Source: Chryseobacterium sp. FH2 (GTDB taxonomy: Bacteria > Bacteroidota > Bacteroidia > Flavobacteriales > Weeksellaceae). Taken from it: a DNA stretch of 64,000 bases. The stretch is taken from contig NZ_LFNE01000008.1 of the NCBI RefSeq assembly GCF_001045455.1, positions 1-64,000 of the forward strand, given 5' to 3'. Of this stretch, positions 33,899-42,760 are shown one piece after another. The notes below the pieces were generated by a model that worked only from the letters and a program-made list of their open reading frames with translations, was not told the origin of the DNA and did no database searches. A program made the translations under genes and the position numbers. How positions within the stretch are numbered: position 1 is the stretch's first letter; each line of letters starts with the position of its first letter.

Positions 33899-33974
33899 AA
33901 ACATGATATTTATCTTGTTTTTATATTAAATTTTTGAAAACAACACTTGATGGAAATTTAGATGTTAAAATGAA

Positions 33975-34013
33975 AAAAGGTCGGTTTATGAAATTTTCAT
34001 AAACCGACCTTTT
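33975..34013. terminator. Terminator of the second T9SS gene
   Basis: AAAAGGTCGGTTTATGAAA and TTTCATAAACCGACCTTTT form a nearly perfect 19-bp stem downstream of the minus-strand gene at 34037. Confidence 0.85.
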
Positions 34014-34036
34014 AATATAATTAGTCTAATAAATTC

Positions 34037-34840
34037 TTACTTTTTAATGAATTTTGATTTGGTGGCAATACCATCTGCTTCTTCAATAAGAACAAAATAA
34101 ACCCCAGACTGGAGTCTGCTGATATCTAATTTTTGGTTAACTAATTTTCCTTCAGCAACTTTTGCTCCCAAAGCAGAGTAAACCTGAATATTTTTTGGTT
34201 CTTTTTTAGTTACAAACTGTAATGCTGTATTATCAGAAGTTACAGCAAACTGAGTTTTTGATGATGATTTTAATAGATCAGTTACTCCTAGAACCGAACT
34301 AGTGTTATATACTACATCATCAATCTGTATAGCAGTATGGGCTGTGGTTGGAAGAAATTTGAAAACAAGATACGATCCAGTAGATGCAGGAATAGGAACG
34401 CTAATATTTTGAACTGTCCCTACTGCAGTTATAGTAACCGGATCACCCACAGCAACAAATGTTGTCATGTCTGCAGGATTTGTGGCTACACCAATCTGAA
34501 CTGTTGCAGGGCTCGTATATGGAGCTATAGGTGTAGCTGTAAATGATAACGTCTTGTCACCAGCAGGAATCACAATCTGAGGAGTGATTAAATATGAAGG
34601 TTGATTGGTATTATTTCCTGAATATGCCTGAACAGCTTTATTAGCATCTGCTGTTACAATCATCATTGGTGCTGGAGGAAAAGGAAGAGGGTTGTCAGCT
34701 AGTTTTGCAGACCATCCGTTTTGCGGAAAAGTAGCGTTTCCGGATGTAAAATTGTTAAAATTTTCATTAATTGTTGCTACTTGTGCATTTGCTGTAATAG
34801 CCGTTAACATGAATGTTCCTAAAAGTAGTTTTAATTTCAT
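34037..34840 (-). CDS. T9SS-sorted protein with choice-of-anchor/cleaved-adhesin-like domain
   Basis: A 267-residue cargo protein: signal peptide (1-19), then 'ATINENFNNFTSGNATFPQN', 'SYLITPQIVIPAGDKTLSF' and 'IQIDDVVYN', the pattern of jelly-roll 'choice-of-anchor J' or cleaved adhesin domains, and finally a T9SS tail ('QVYSALGAKVAEGKLVNQKLD', first residues, and 'SGVYFVLIEEADG'). Its function is unknown. It shares the divergent, Fur-box-like control region with the TonB receptor, so it probably belongs to the iron/heme response. Confidence 0.72.
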   Translation of the reverse strand: MKLKLLLGTFMLTAITANAQVATINENFNNFTSGNATFPQNGWSAKLADNPLPFPPAPMMIVTADANKAVQAYSGNNTNQPSYLITPQIVIPAGDKTLSFTATPIAPYTSPATVQIGVATNPADMTTFVAVGDPVTITAVGTVQNISVPIPASTGSYLVFKFLPTTAHTAIQIDDVVYNTSSVLGVTDLLKSSSKTQFAVTSDNTALQFVTKKEPKNIQVYSALGAKVAEGKLVNQKLDISRLQSGVYFVLIEEADGIATKSKFIKK

Positions 34841-34850
34841 AACGTTATTT

Positions 34851-34904
34851 TTATTTAGAATTATTCCACAAAAATAAACAATTATTTTTAATTGTTCTAA
34901 ATAA
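34851..34904. promoter_or_regulatory. Paired Fur-box-like operators in the divergent heme region
   Basis: Sites at 34851-34873 (TTATTTAGAATTATT...) and 34882-34904 (...TTGTTCTAAATAA) repeat the pair at 33845-33898 with the same 31-bp offset. A minus-strand -7 box (plus-strand CAAAAATA, 34869-34876) lies in the first site, and the plus-strand -7 box TATATTTG at 34910-34917 is just beyond the second, so one pair can control both directions. Confidence 0.65.
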
Positions 34905-34909
34905 AGCGC

Positions 34910-34917
34910 TATATTTG
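34910..34917 (+). promoter_or_regulatory. -7 box TATATTTG of the TonB receptor operon
   Basis: An exact TAnnTTTG match 18 nt before the receptor ATG at 34936. It supports that ATG over an earlier in-frame codon at 34915, which would overlap the -7 box. Confidence 0.55.
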
Positions 34918-34935
34918 TCGAAAATTTTTGCGACT

Positions 34936-37047
34936 ATGAAGAAGAAAGTGCTTTCTATACTATCGCTGTCCACTGTTTTTTGGATGAATGCACAGGAAAG
35001 AGATTCTCTTAAACAGAAAAAAATCGAAGAAGTTGTAGTTACGGGACAATATACTCAACAATCTATTAATAAATCTATTTATAAAGTTGAGGTTATTGAT
35101 GCTGAAAAGATTAAAAGCATGGCTGCAACGAATGCTGCAGAGGTTTTGAATCAATCTTTGAATATCCAAATCACACCAGATACAAATTCAGGAAACTCTA
35201 CAGCAAACATTTTAGGACTTGGAGGTGCTTATGTTAAAATATTGATTGATAACATCCCTGTAGTAGGTGATACCGGTTTAGGTAGCAATATTGATCTTAC
35301 AAAACTTAGTTTGAGTAATATTGAAAGAATTGAGATTGTAAAAGGAAGCATGGGAGTTGAGTACGGAAATGGTGCTTTGGCGGGAGTTATTAATATTATT
35401 ACTAAAAAGAATAGTTCTAAAAAATTAAATATCACTGCAGCTTTACAGGAAGAATCTGTAAGAGACGGATATAATCTGAACAAAAAAGGAAAAGGAAAGC
35501 ATATCCAAAATATTAACGTAGGATATAACATTAATGATAATTGGTTTACTAATATCAGCTTCAATCATACTCAGTTTATGGGATATGAAGGAGAAAGAAA
35601 AGGATACAAATTCTTCGATACAAGTGACCAAAAAGTACTGAGAGGTTACGAATGGAACCCAAAAGATCAATATGAGGCAAATGCTTTAATAAAATATACA
35701 AAAAATAAAACTTCATTTTTCTATAAGGCATCTTATCTAAGTGAGAAGTTCAATTTTTATAATCCTGTTATAAAAAGAGAATCACTTAATGACGGTCAGG
35801 GTGGTATTACATATACCAGTTTAGACAGAGAATATAATACAGAGCGTTGGATTCATCAGTTTAATATTCAGACAAACTTAGGTCAAATTCGATATATGGG
35901 GGATTTCTCATATCAGAATCAAAACAGAAAGTTTTTTGATTATACTTACGACATTCCAAACAGGCGAAAAGACAATAATTATGATGAACAATCATATTAT
36001 AAAACCGATGTAATTTATTCTAGAGGGATGTTTAGCAACTTTTTGGATAATAAAACGTTTGATTTCCAATTAGGATACGAATTAGATCATACAAATGGTT
36101 ATGCAGCTTTGATTGCAGGAGAATTTGATGGAAATAATGTGAAAAGAAAAATCTTCACATACGGAACTTTCCTTTCTGCAGAATGGAATATTTCAGACAA
36201 ATTATCCTTAAGACCTGGAGCAAGGTTATCTGTAAGTGATAGATTTGATAATCAATTCAACTATTCACTTTCTGCAAGATACAAGACTTCGGAAAACTCT
36301 AATTTGAGAGGAGTTTTTGGTACTGCAAACCGTTACCCGACTTACGATGAATTGTTTACCTATTTTGTAAATGTAAACCACGATATTCAGGGAAACCCTG
36401 ATTTGAAGCCGGAAAATGGGTATTCAGCAGGTTTATTTTGGGATCAAGGGCTTAATTTTGGAGACGGATGGAAATTCAATTATAATCTAGAGGCTCTTTA
36501 CGTAGATCTTAATGATAAAATTGAAAATGTAATGATTATCAGACCTTCTACTTACAAATATATGAATTTGGATAAGTACAGAAGTCTTTTATTTGGTGTG
36601 AATGCCAACATTGTTAAAGATCAATTTTCATTAGGTTTAAGAACTTCATTGAATGGTATTTCTGTTTCTAAACAAGAATTAGAAGTTACGACTTCGAAAG
36701 ATTTCCAGTATAATTTCCAGGTAGGAGCAAACGTTGCCTATAAATTAAAAGGGCCAAGTACAGCTTTCAACCTTTATTATAAGTATACAGGGCCTGCCAG
36801 AATTTACGTGATAGAAAATGAAGCATTCCGTTTGGCAAAAACAGATGGTTTTCACATGATGGATTTCATTGTAAGCCAGCCGTTTTGGAAAGATCGCTTA
36901 GAATTGTCTGTAGGTGTTAAAAATATTTTTGACGTGACTACAATTAATAGTACAAATAGCACAGCGTCAGGGCATGATGCTGCGACAGATCGTGTGAACC
37001 TATACTATGGTAGAAGTTATTTTGCAAGATTAATGTATCAATTTTAA
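34936..37047 (+). CDS. TonB-dependent heme/hemophore receptor (HmuR-like)
   Basis: A 703-residue outer membrane receptor. A signal peptide (1-19, ending NAQ) precedes a TonB box-like 'IEEVVVTGQY'. The plug domain (about 45-160; 'AAEVLNQSLNIQITPD', 'VKILIDNIPVVGDTG', 'IERIEIVKGSMGVEYGNGAL') is followed by a 22-strand barrel ending in an aromatic residue (LMYQF). In the barrel 'GTANRYPTYDELFTYF' resembles the FRAP/NPDL region of heme receptors ('NPDLKPENGYSAG'). It is first in a run with HmuY-, HmuT-, HmuU-, HmuV- and HemS-like genes, which makes heme the likely ligand. Confidence 0.88.
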   Translation: MKKKVLSILSLSTVFWMNAQERDSLKQKKIEEVVVTGQYTQQSINKSIYKVEVIDAEKIKSMAATNAAEVLNQSLNIQITPDTNSGNSTANILGLGGAYVKILIDNIPVVGDTGLGSNIDLTKLSLSNIERIEIVKGSMGVEYGNGALAGVINIITKKNSSKKLNITAALQEESVRDGYNLNKKGKGKHIQNINVGYNINDNWFTNISFNHTQFMGYEGERKGYKFFDTSDQKVLRGYEWNPKDQYEANALIKYTKNKTSFFYKASYLSEKFNFYNPVIKRESLNDGQGGITYTSLDREYNTERWIHQFNIQTNLGQIRYMGDFSYQNQNRKFFDYTYDIPNRRKDNNYDEQSYYKTDVIYSRGMFSNFLDNKTFDFQLGYELDHTNGYAALIAGEFDGNNVKRKIFTYGTFLSAEWNISDKLSLRPGARLSVSDRFDNQFNYSLSARYKTSENSNLRGVFGTANRYPTYDELFTYFVNVNHDIQGNPDLKPENGYSAGLFWDQGLNFGDGWKFNYNLEALYVDLNDKIENVMIIRPSTYKYMNLDKYRSLLFGVNANIVKDQFSLGLRTSLNGISVSKQELEVTTSKDFQYNFQVGANVAYKLKGPSTAFNLYYKYTGPARIYVIENEAFRLAKTDGFHMMDFIVSQPFWKDRLELSVGVKNIFDVTTINSTNSTASGHDAATDRVNLYYGRSYFARLMYQF

Positions 37048-37059
37048 TAAAATCCCCTT

Positions 37060-38178
37060 ATGAAATATTTAAAAATATTATCTCTTCTTTTAATCATTAC
37101 TGTACAGTCTTGTTTTTCTGCAGATGAAGATCCAGTTACTGTACCGCCAATGACAGGTGCGACTGCAGAACCGGCAGTGGGAGGTGCTACACAGCCCAAT
37201 CAAATTTGGATAGATTTAAGCGATATAGATCCTGTTACTAAAAAACCAAAACAAACAAGCAATCTTAGAACAGATTGGGAATTAGGTTTTTATAACGGTG
37301 ATGAATTTCGAGTAATCATAAATGGAGCAATCGGAATGGCGGTTGCCAAAATTCCAAACGCAACCAATATTAATACTGTAAAATCTACTGATGTTTCTAG
37401 CTTGACGGAAGTTGTACAGATAGGAACCTTTACAGCTTCAAATTTACAGTATGTTGATAATCCGGATGGAAATTTCTTAACTCAAACTACAGGTATTGCT
37501 GAAATTAAAGCTAATGATTCAGAAAATGCAATTTATTTGGTAAATATGGGAAAAGCTATTCCGACAACAACTGTAGCTCCGGGTTCTGTTTCATTAACAG
37601 GCGATGCAAGAGGTTGGAAAAAGATTCAAATTTTGAGAACATCCAATGGATATAAATTAAGATATGCAGACCTTGATGATACTCAATATAAAGAATATAT
37701 TATTACAAAAAATACGGATTATAACTTTAATTTCTTTAGTCTTCAAAAAGGAGCTCCTGTAGAAATTGAACCTAGAAAAGACAATTGGGATATTGCATTT
37801 ACTACATTTACAAATGAAGTATTTTTAGGTCCGGGACAAAGTGCAGGAAGCTATTTCTACGCTGACTTTATTGTTACAAATATGCTCAGCGGAGTAGGTG
37901 CTTATCAAGTAGATGTTCCTACTGGGCAGACATTAGATCAGGCTTATGGGTCGTTCCAATTGAGTAATATAGAGCAATCTAAATTTATTTTCAATGATCA
38001 CAGAGCAATTGGAGATAAGTGGCGCACAACAACTGGAGCAAACGGAGCGCAAACCTATACCAATAGATTCTTTGTTCTAAAAGATGCAGAAGGATTCTAT
38101 TACAAATTAAGATTTAATGCTATGACGAATAACAGCGGAGAACGTGGTCATCCAAACTTTGAATTCGAACCTCTATAA
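37060..38178 (+). CDS. HmuY-family heme-binding lipoprotein
   Basis: A 372-residue protein with a lipoprotein signal ('LLLIITVQSCFSAD', Cys at about 18), then a HmuY fold: 'QPNQIWIDLSDIDPVT', 'RTDWELGFYNGDEFRVIING', 'PRKDNWDIAFTTFTNE' and 'FFVLKDAEGFYYKLRFNAM'. HmuY lipoproteins sit on the cell surface, take up heme and hand it to the receptor encoded 12 nt upstream. I do not try to assign axial ligands. Confidence 0.85.
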   Translation: MKYLKILSLLLIITVQSCFSADEDPVTVPPMTGATAEPAVGGATQPNQIWIDLSDIDPVTKKPKQTSNLRTDWELGFYNGDEFRVIINGAIGMAVAKIPNATNINTVKSTDVSSLTEVVQIGTFTASNLQYVDNPDGNFLTQTTGIAEIKANDSENAIYLVNMGKAIPTTTVAPGSVSLTGDARGWKKIQILRTSNGYKLRYADLDDTQYKEYIITKNTDYNFNFFSLQKGAPVEIEPRKDNWDIAFTTFTNEVFLGPGQSAGSYFYADFIVTNMLSGVGAYQVDVPTGQTLDQAYGSFQLSNIEQSKFIFNDHRAIGDKWRTTTGANGAQTYTNRFFVLKDAEGFYYKLRFNAMTNNSGERGHPNFEFEPL

Positions 38179-38210
38179 AAATTAATCGATAAATCAAATA
38201 ATAATATATC

Positions 38211-39089
38211 ATGAAAAAATTCATTTTGGCAGCATCTGTTCTTGTTGCAGTATATTCATGTAAAAAAGAAACAGGAGCTAAAGCTGAAAATAATACAGAA
38301 GTCAGTTCAGAAACCCCAAAATCTAACAATAGAATCGTTACCCTTAACGGCGGAATTACAGAAATAGTGAGCGCTTTAGGTCACGAAAAAGAAATCGTAG
38401 GAACAGACGTTACAAGTACTTATCCTGAATCTTTGAAAGCTACAGCTAAAGATTTAGGTCACGTAAGATCAATAACGATTGAGCCGATTATGGCGGTAAA
38501 TCCTACCTTGATTTTAGCTTCCGATAAAGATATTAACCCGGAACTAATGGGGAAAATTAAATCTTCAGGAATCAAAGCTGAGGTTTTCAAACAGGAATTT
38601 ACGGTTGACGGGACTAAAAAATTAATTGCAGACGTAGCAAAAGCTATTGGAAATACAGATTATCAGAAACTGAACGATAAGATAGATGCAGATTTAAAAC
38701 AAATTCAGCCTATTGCTAAAAAGCCAAAAGTACTGTTCATCTATGCAAGAGGAAATATGCTGATGGTTTCAGGTAAAAACACTCCAATGGCTGCATTGAT
38801 TGACCTTGCTGGTGGTGAAAATGCAGTTAATGATTTCGAAGATTTCAAACCACTAACTCCGGAAGCGGTTGTTAAAGCAAATCCGGATGTATTATTTTTC
38901 TTCTCAAGCGGATTAGAAGGAGCAGGGGGAAACGAAGGTGCTCTTAAAATGCCTGGTGTTTCACAAACAAATGCTGGAAAAAACAAGAAGATTATCGCAA
39001 TGGACGGAGGCTTGGTTTCAAGTTTCGGACCAAGATTAGGAGAGGCTGCTGTAGGATTAAACAAACTTTTAATTGAAAACACAAAGTAA
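38211..39089 (+). CDS. hmuT: Heme ABC transporter substrate-binding lipoprotein (HmuT-like)
   Basis: A 292-residue binding protein of the TroA/BtuF helical-backbone class with a lipobox ('AVYSCKKE'). 'NRIVTLNGGITEIVSALGHE', 'VGTDVTSTYPE', 'PTLILASDKDINPELM' and 'GGLVSSFGPRLGEAAVGLNK' are typical of hemin-binding HmuT. It picks up heme in the periplasm for the permease encoded next, whose start lies inside its 3' end. Confidence 0.82.
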   Translation: MKKFILAASVLVAVYSCKKETGAKAENNTEVSSETPKSNNRIVTLNGGITEIVSALGHEKEIVGTDVTSTYPESLKATAKDLGHVRSITIEPIMAVNPTLILASDKDINPELMGKIKSSGIKAEVFKQEFTVDGTKKLIADVAKAIGNTDYQKLNDKIDADLKQIQPIAKKPKVLFIYARGNMLMVSGKNTPMAALIDLAGGENAVNDFEDFKPLTPEAVVKANPDVLFFFSSGLEGAGGNEGALKMPGVSQTNAGKNKKIIAMDGGLVSSFGPRLGEAAVGLNKLLIENTK

Positions 39090-40113
39090 ATTATACTTTT
39101 ATATAACAATAAGTGCCATACTGCTTGTCATCATAGCAGTATGGTCTCTTAATACAGGGGTTTACGACTTTGGGGGTAAATCTGCATTTGAGGTTTTAGG
39201 AAAAGTAATAAAAGGTGATTCTACATTATCGTTGAGTGATAAATATGTAGTTTGGGAGGTAAGGGCAGCCAGGATTATCATGGCAATTCTTATCGGAAGT
39301 ATGCTCGCGGTTTCGGGAACGGGATTGCAGGGATTATTTAAAAATCCTTTGGCTACGGGAGATTTAATAGGACTGACATCGGGAGCGACATTACTTGCGG
39401 CAATTGCGATTGTTTTAGGAGGACATTTTAAGCAGTATCTTCCTGAAGCTGTTCAATTTTCATTGGTAGGTATTGCAGCTTTCATTGGCTCTTTTTTATC
39501 GATGATGCTGGTGTACAGGATTTCAACAAGTGGGGGAAAAACAAATGTTGTCATGATGTTATTGACAGGTGTTGCAATTACAGCTATAGGTTTTTCAATT
39601 ACAGGTTTTTTGATTTATATCTCAAAAGACGACCAGTTGAGAGACTTAACTTTCTGGAATTTAGGGAGTTTAGCAGCTGCCACGTGGACGAAAAATATTA
39701 TTTTGGCAGTTGTTTTAATCATTTCTTACATTATTCTATTGCCAAAAGGTAAAGCATTAAATGCGATGATGTTAGGTGAAAAAGATGCTCAGCATTTAGG
39801 AATTAATGTGGAAAGATTGAAGAAGCAAATCATCATAATCACGGCATTAATGGTTGGAAGCTGCGTAGCGTTTTCAGGAACAATTGGTTTCGTAGGTCTT
39901 ATTGTACCGTATATTTTAAGGCTTTTATTTAAATCAAATTATGCTTTCATCTTGCCATTATCAGCGATTTGCGGAAGTGTTTTGTTATTAACGGCAGATA
40001 CATTCAGCAGAAGCATTGTTGAGCCCTCGGAATTACCGATTGGTATTTTGACCGCATTAATGGGAGGCCCGATTTTCATAGCGATTTTAACTAAATTCAA
40101 AAAGTCATTGTAA
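39073..40113 (+). CDS. hmuU: FecCD-family heme ABC permease (HmuU-like)
   Basis: A 346-residue inner membrane permease with about ten helices and FecCD landmarks: 'VWEVRAARIIMAILIGSMLAVSG' begins the conserved N-terminal block (here shortened: 'RAARIIMAILIG'), 'GLTSGATLLA', 'GTIGFVGLIVPYILRLLF' and 'ELPIGILTALMGGPIFIAIL'. It starts at TTG 39073 within the 3' end of hmuT (17-nt overlap), suggesting coupled translation; its stop overlaps the ATPase start. Confidence 0.88.
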   Translation: MKTQSKLYFYITISAILLVIIAVWSLNTGVYDFGGKSAFEVLGKVIKGDSTLSLSDKYVVWEVRAARIIMAILIGSMLAVSGTGLQGLFKNPLATGDLIGLTSGATLLAAIAIVLGGHFKQYLPEAVQFSLVGIAAFIGSFLSMMLVYRISTSGGKTNVVMMLLTGVAITAIGFSITGFLIYISKDDQLRDLTFWNLGSLAAATWTKNIILAVVLIISYIILLPKGKALNAMMLGEKDAQHLGINVERLKKQIIIITALMVGSCVAFSGTIGFVGLIVPYILRLLFKSNYAFILPLSAICGSVLLLTADTFSRSIVEPSELPIGILTALMGGPIFIAILTKFKKSL

Positions 40114-40883
40114 TGATAAAGGCCCATCAAATCAGTTATAAGCACAAAGAATTCCATATTCTGGATGGGGTTGATGTTTCTTTGGGATATGGTGAATTTT
40201 TAGCAATTGTCGGTCCGAATGGGGCCGGAAAATCAAGCCTGTTGAGTGTTTTGGCGAATGAAGTAAAATCAAAACAAAAGGTTACGTTCAAAGATAAAAA
40301 CATCCACGATTGGTCTGTACAAGAATTGTCAAAGCATAAGGCCAAATTTTCCCAGCATAACAGCAATGACATTCCGCTTGAGGTAAAAGATGTCGTAATG
40401 ATGGGGCGCTACCCCTATTTTGATGCTCAACCGCGGCAGGAAGACCATGAAGCAATGAACAATATGATGTACGAAACGGATGTTATTCACTTAAAGGACA
40501 GGGAATATAATACCTTGTCAGGCGGAGAGAAACAGCGGGTGCACCTTTCAAGAGTATTGGCACAGCTGCAAAATGAGATTGCCCATAAACTGCTTTTCCT
40601 TGATGAACCTTTGAATAATTTGGATGTTAAGCATCAATATAAAGCTTTAGAAATTATTAAAAACTTCACTAAAAAAGCAAATTCTGCGATTGTTGTTCTT
40701 CATGATTTGAATCTGGCAGCACAATATGCAGACAAAATATTATTAATGAAATCAGGAAAGGTTGCAGCTTACGGGACTCCGGAAGAAGTTTTCACCGCCG
40801 AGAATATCAGTGGAGCATATAATTTTCCTTGTACGATTTGTGCACATCCTATTACTAATAACCCAATGATTATTTTTGGATAA
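40113..40883 (+). CDS. hmuV: Heme ABC transporter ATP-binding protein
   Basis: A 256-residue ABC ATPase: Walker A 'GPNGAGKSS' (about 37-45), Q-loop region 'FSQHNSNDIPLEVKDVVMMG', signature 'LSGGEKQRVHLSRVLAQL', Walker B 'LLFLDEPLNNLD', and the H-loop His in 'VVLHDLNLAA'. The 'MMGRYPYFDAQPRQED' segment is characteristic of HmuV. It begins at the last base of the permease stop (TAATG). Confidence 0.92.
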   Translation: MIKAHQISYKHKEFHILDGVDVSLGYGEFLAIVGPNGAGKSSLLSVLANEVKSKQKVTFKDKNIHDWSVQELSKHKAKFSQHNSNDIPLEVKDVVMMGRYPYFDAQPRQEDHEAMNNMMYETDVIHLKDREYNTLSGGEKQRVHLSRVLAQLQNEIAHKLLFLDEPLNNLDVKHQYKALEIIKNFTKKANSAIVVLHDLNLAAQYADKILLMKSGKVAAYGTPEEVFTAENISGAYNFPCTICAHPITNNPMIIFG

Positions 40884-40884
40884 T

Positions 40885-41535
40885 ATGGATAAAGAAAACT
40901 TAAAAATATTAGCTCAGAATTTAGCCAATCCTCAGGGAGAAAAAGGAATTGAGATCGGTGAGATGATGAATGCCACCAATATAGGAATGACGCTTGAAAG
41001 CATTAAAACGCTTTTAATAGAAGACGATGAGCATATCCTTGAAATCGGTCACGGAAACGCGTCTCATGTTAAAAGTATTTTAAATAAAGCTCAACATGTA
41101 AAATATACAGGAATTGATATTTCCGAAACAATGCATAATGAAGCCAAAAGATTAAATGCAGAATTTAAAAATCAGGCGGATTTCATCTTGTATGAAGGTA
41201 AAAAATTACCTTTTGAAGATAAAACTTTCGACAAAATATTTACAGTAAACACCGTTTATTTCTGGGAACAACCGATTGAATATTTAAATGAAATTTATCG
41301 GATCTTAAAAGACAATGGTACTTTGGTTCTGACTTTCGGACAAAGAGATTTTATGGAAAAACTTCCTTTCACTCAATTTGATTTTACATTATACAATACG
41401 GATGAAATGGAGGAAACAGTTTCTAAAAGCCATTTTAAAAGGATGAAAGTTTCTGAAAAAGAAGAAGAAATTAAAAGTAAAACGGGTAACGAAACCGTTA
41501 AAAGATTATATACAGTTTTAACCATTAAAAAATAA
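40885..41535 (+). CDS. Class I SAM-dependent methyltransferase in the heme operon
   Basis: A 216-residue Rossmann methyltransferase starting at ATG 40885 (1 nt after hmuV). 'ILEIGHGNASHVKSIL' is motif I (with GHG in place of GxG), 'YTGIDISETMHNEA' motif II, 'FDKIFTVNTVYFWEQP' the post-II region. Its substrate is unknown. Because it sits between hmuV and the HemS-like gene, a role in processing heme or heme breakdown products is possible, but position is the only evidence. Confidence 0.8.
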   Translation: MDKENLKILAQNLANPQGEKGIEIGEMMNATNIGMTLESIKTLLIEDDEHILEIGHGNASHVKSILNKAQHVKYTGIDISETMHNEAKRLNAEFKNQADFILYEGKKLPFEDKTFDKIFTVNTVYFWEQPIEYLNEIYRILKDNGTLVLTFGQRDFMEKLPFTQFDFTLYNTDEMEETVSKSHFKRMKVSEKEEEIKSKTGNETVKRLYTVLTIKK

Positions 41536-41539
41536 AATA

Positions 41540-42568
41540 ATGAGCACATTAGTTAATGATTTGAAAGAAAAATGGGAAGCTCTGAAAGCTGAAAATCCAC
41601 ATTTGAGAATCAGAAATGCAGCTGCACAACTAGGTGTAAGCGAGGCTGAATTATTAGCAACAAACGTAGGTGAAGGAGTTACAATCCTTAAACCTGAATA
41701 TAAAGATATTTTAACAGAAGCTGAACAGTTGGGAAAAGTGATGGCTCTTACACGTAACGACGAGTGCGTTCATGAGAGAAAAGGAACTTACCTTAATGGG
41801 GATTTCAGCAGTCCTCACGCTCAGCTTTTTGTAGGCGAAGATATTGATTTGAGAATTTTCCTTAATCACTGGAAATTCGCTTTCGGAGTGGTAGAAGGTG
41901 ACAAAAAGAGTCTTCAGTTTTTTGGAAAAGACGGATTGGCTCTTCACAAAATTTATTTGACAAAAGACAGCAATGAAGCTGCTTTCGATGCTATTGTTGA
42001 AAAATTCAAAGCGGATGAACAACACTCAACGTTAGAACTTGAAACTGTTGCTCCAAAAGCAGAAGAAAAGGCAGATTCTGAGATTGATGTTGAAGGTTTC
42101 CAAAAAGCCTGGACAGAATTGAAGGATACCCATGATTTCTTCATGATGACAAGAAAATTCGGAGTAAGCAGAACACAGGCATTAAGATTGGCTCCGGAAG
42201 GCTTTACAAAGAAAATCGATAGCTCAAAAGTAGTAAGCGTTTTGGAAGACGCTTCTGAAAAGCAACTGCCTATCATGGTTTTTGTTGGAAACAGAGGGAT
42301 TATTCAAATTCATACAGGAAATGTGAAAAAAGTACTTTGGCATCAGCAGTGGTTTAACGTGATGGATCCTGATTTCAACCTACATTTAGATGTAACGAAA
42401 ATCGCTGAAGCATGGATTGTGAAAAAACCAACTGAAGACGGAGAAGTAACGGCAATTGAAGTTTTTAATAATGAAGGTGATTTTATCGTTCAGTTCTTTG
42501 GAAAAAGAAAACCAGGAATTCCTGAATTACAAGAGTGGAAAGACCTTGTGGCAGATTTAGAAAAATAA
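41540..42568 (+). CDS. hmuS: Hemin-degrading/heme-trafficking factor HemS/HmuS family
   Basis: A 342-residue cytoplasmic protein with the two-fold HemS repeat. The N-terminal half begins 'LKEKWEALKAENPHLRIRNAA' in type and has 'NDECVHERKGTYLNG' and 'IDLRIFLNHWKFAFGVVEG'. The C-terminal half has 'AWTELKDTHDFFMMTRKFGV', 'IMVFVGNRGIIQIHTGNVKK' and 'DPDFNLHLDVTKIAEAWIVK'. Members bind heme delivered by HmuTUV and either pass it on or open the ring. It is the last gene of the heme operon; a terminator-like hairpin follows. Confidence 0.9.
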   Translation: MSTLVNDLKEKWEALKAENPHLRIRNAAAQLGVSEAELLATNVGEGVTILKPEYKDILTEAEQLGKVMALTRNDECVHERKGTYLNGDFSSPHAQLFVGEDIDLRIFLNHWKFAFGVVEGDKKSLQFFGKDGLALHKIYLTKDSNEAAFDAIVEKFKADEQHSTLELETVAPKAEEKADSEIDVEGFQKAWTELKDTHDFFMMTRKFGVSRTQALRLAPEGFTKKIDSSKVVSVLEDASEKQLPIMVFVGNRGIIQIHTGNVKKVLWHQQWFNVMDPDFNLHLDVTKIAEAWIVKKPTEDGEVTAIEVFNNEGDFIVQFFGKRKPGIPELQEWKDLVADLEK

Positions 42569-42586
42569 TAGTTAGATGATTTTTAT

Positions 42587-42620
42587 AAGGCCGTTTTGTT
42601 TTTTCAAGGCGGCTTTTTTT
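42587..42620 (+). terminator. Terminator of the heme operon
   Basis: AAGGCCGTTTTG and CAAGGCGGCTTT pair over 12 positions (with wobbles), followed by a T-run, directly after the hmuS-like gene. Confidence 0.65.
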
Positions 42621-42671
42621 CTTACGCCAAAAGACTAAATTGTAAAACTGTAAATTTATTAAATCCACAGT

Positions 42672-42734
42672 TTGTCATTCTGACTTAGAATCTCAACTTT
42701 ATTTTTGCAAATTCTTTGCTACATTGAATGACAG
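42672..42734. repeat. Dispersed GTCATTC-type palindromic repeat, copy 1
   Basis: The element begins TTGTCATTCTGACTTAGAAT and ends TTGAATGACAG, so its ends are inverted (GTCATT/AATGAC). A related element is at 43703-43788, and part of one lies inside trpF at 52058-52135. A TATTTTTG at 42700-42707 within it may serve as a -7 box for the following gene. Confidence 0.6.
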
Positions 42735-42760
42735 TAATCTTTAAATCAAAACAATAAAAA

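Noticed and set aside
34019..34035. ATTAGTCTAAT near the end of the T9SS gene as a third copy of the kbl/cysH half-site
   Set aside because: It lies between a terminator and a stop codon with no promoter nearby, and the match is short.
38741..39109. A 122-codon minus-strand open frame opposite hmuT
   Set aside because: The plus-strand binding protein is clear here; this is a shadow.
41711..42276. Two overlapping minus-strand frames opposite the HemS-like gene
   Set aside because: Both are antisense to conserved HemS repeats and show no domain or signal.
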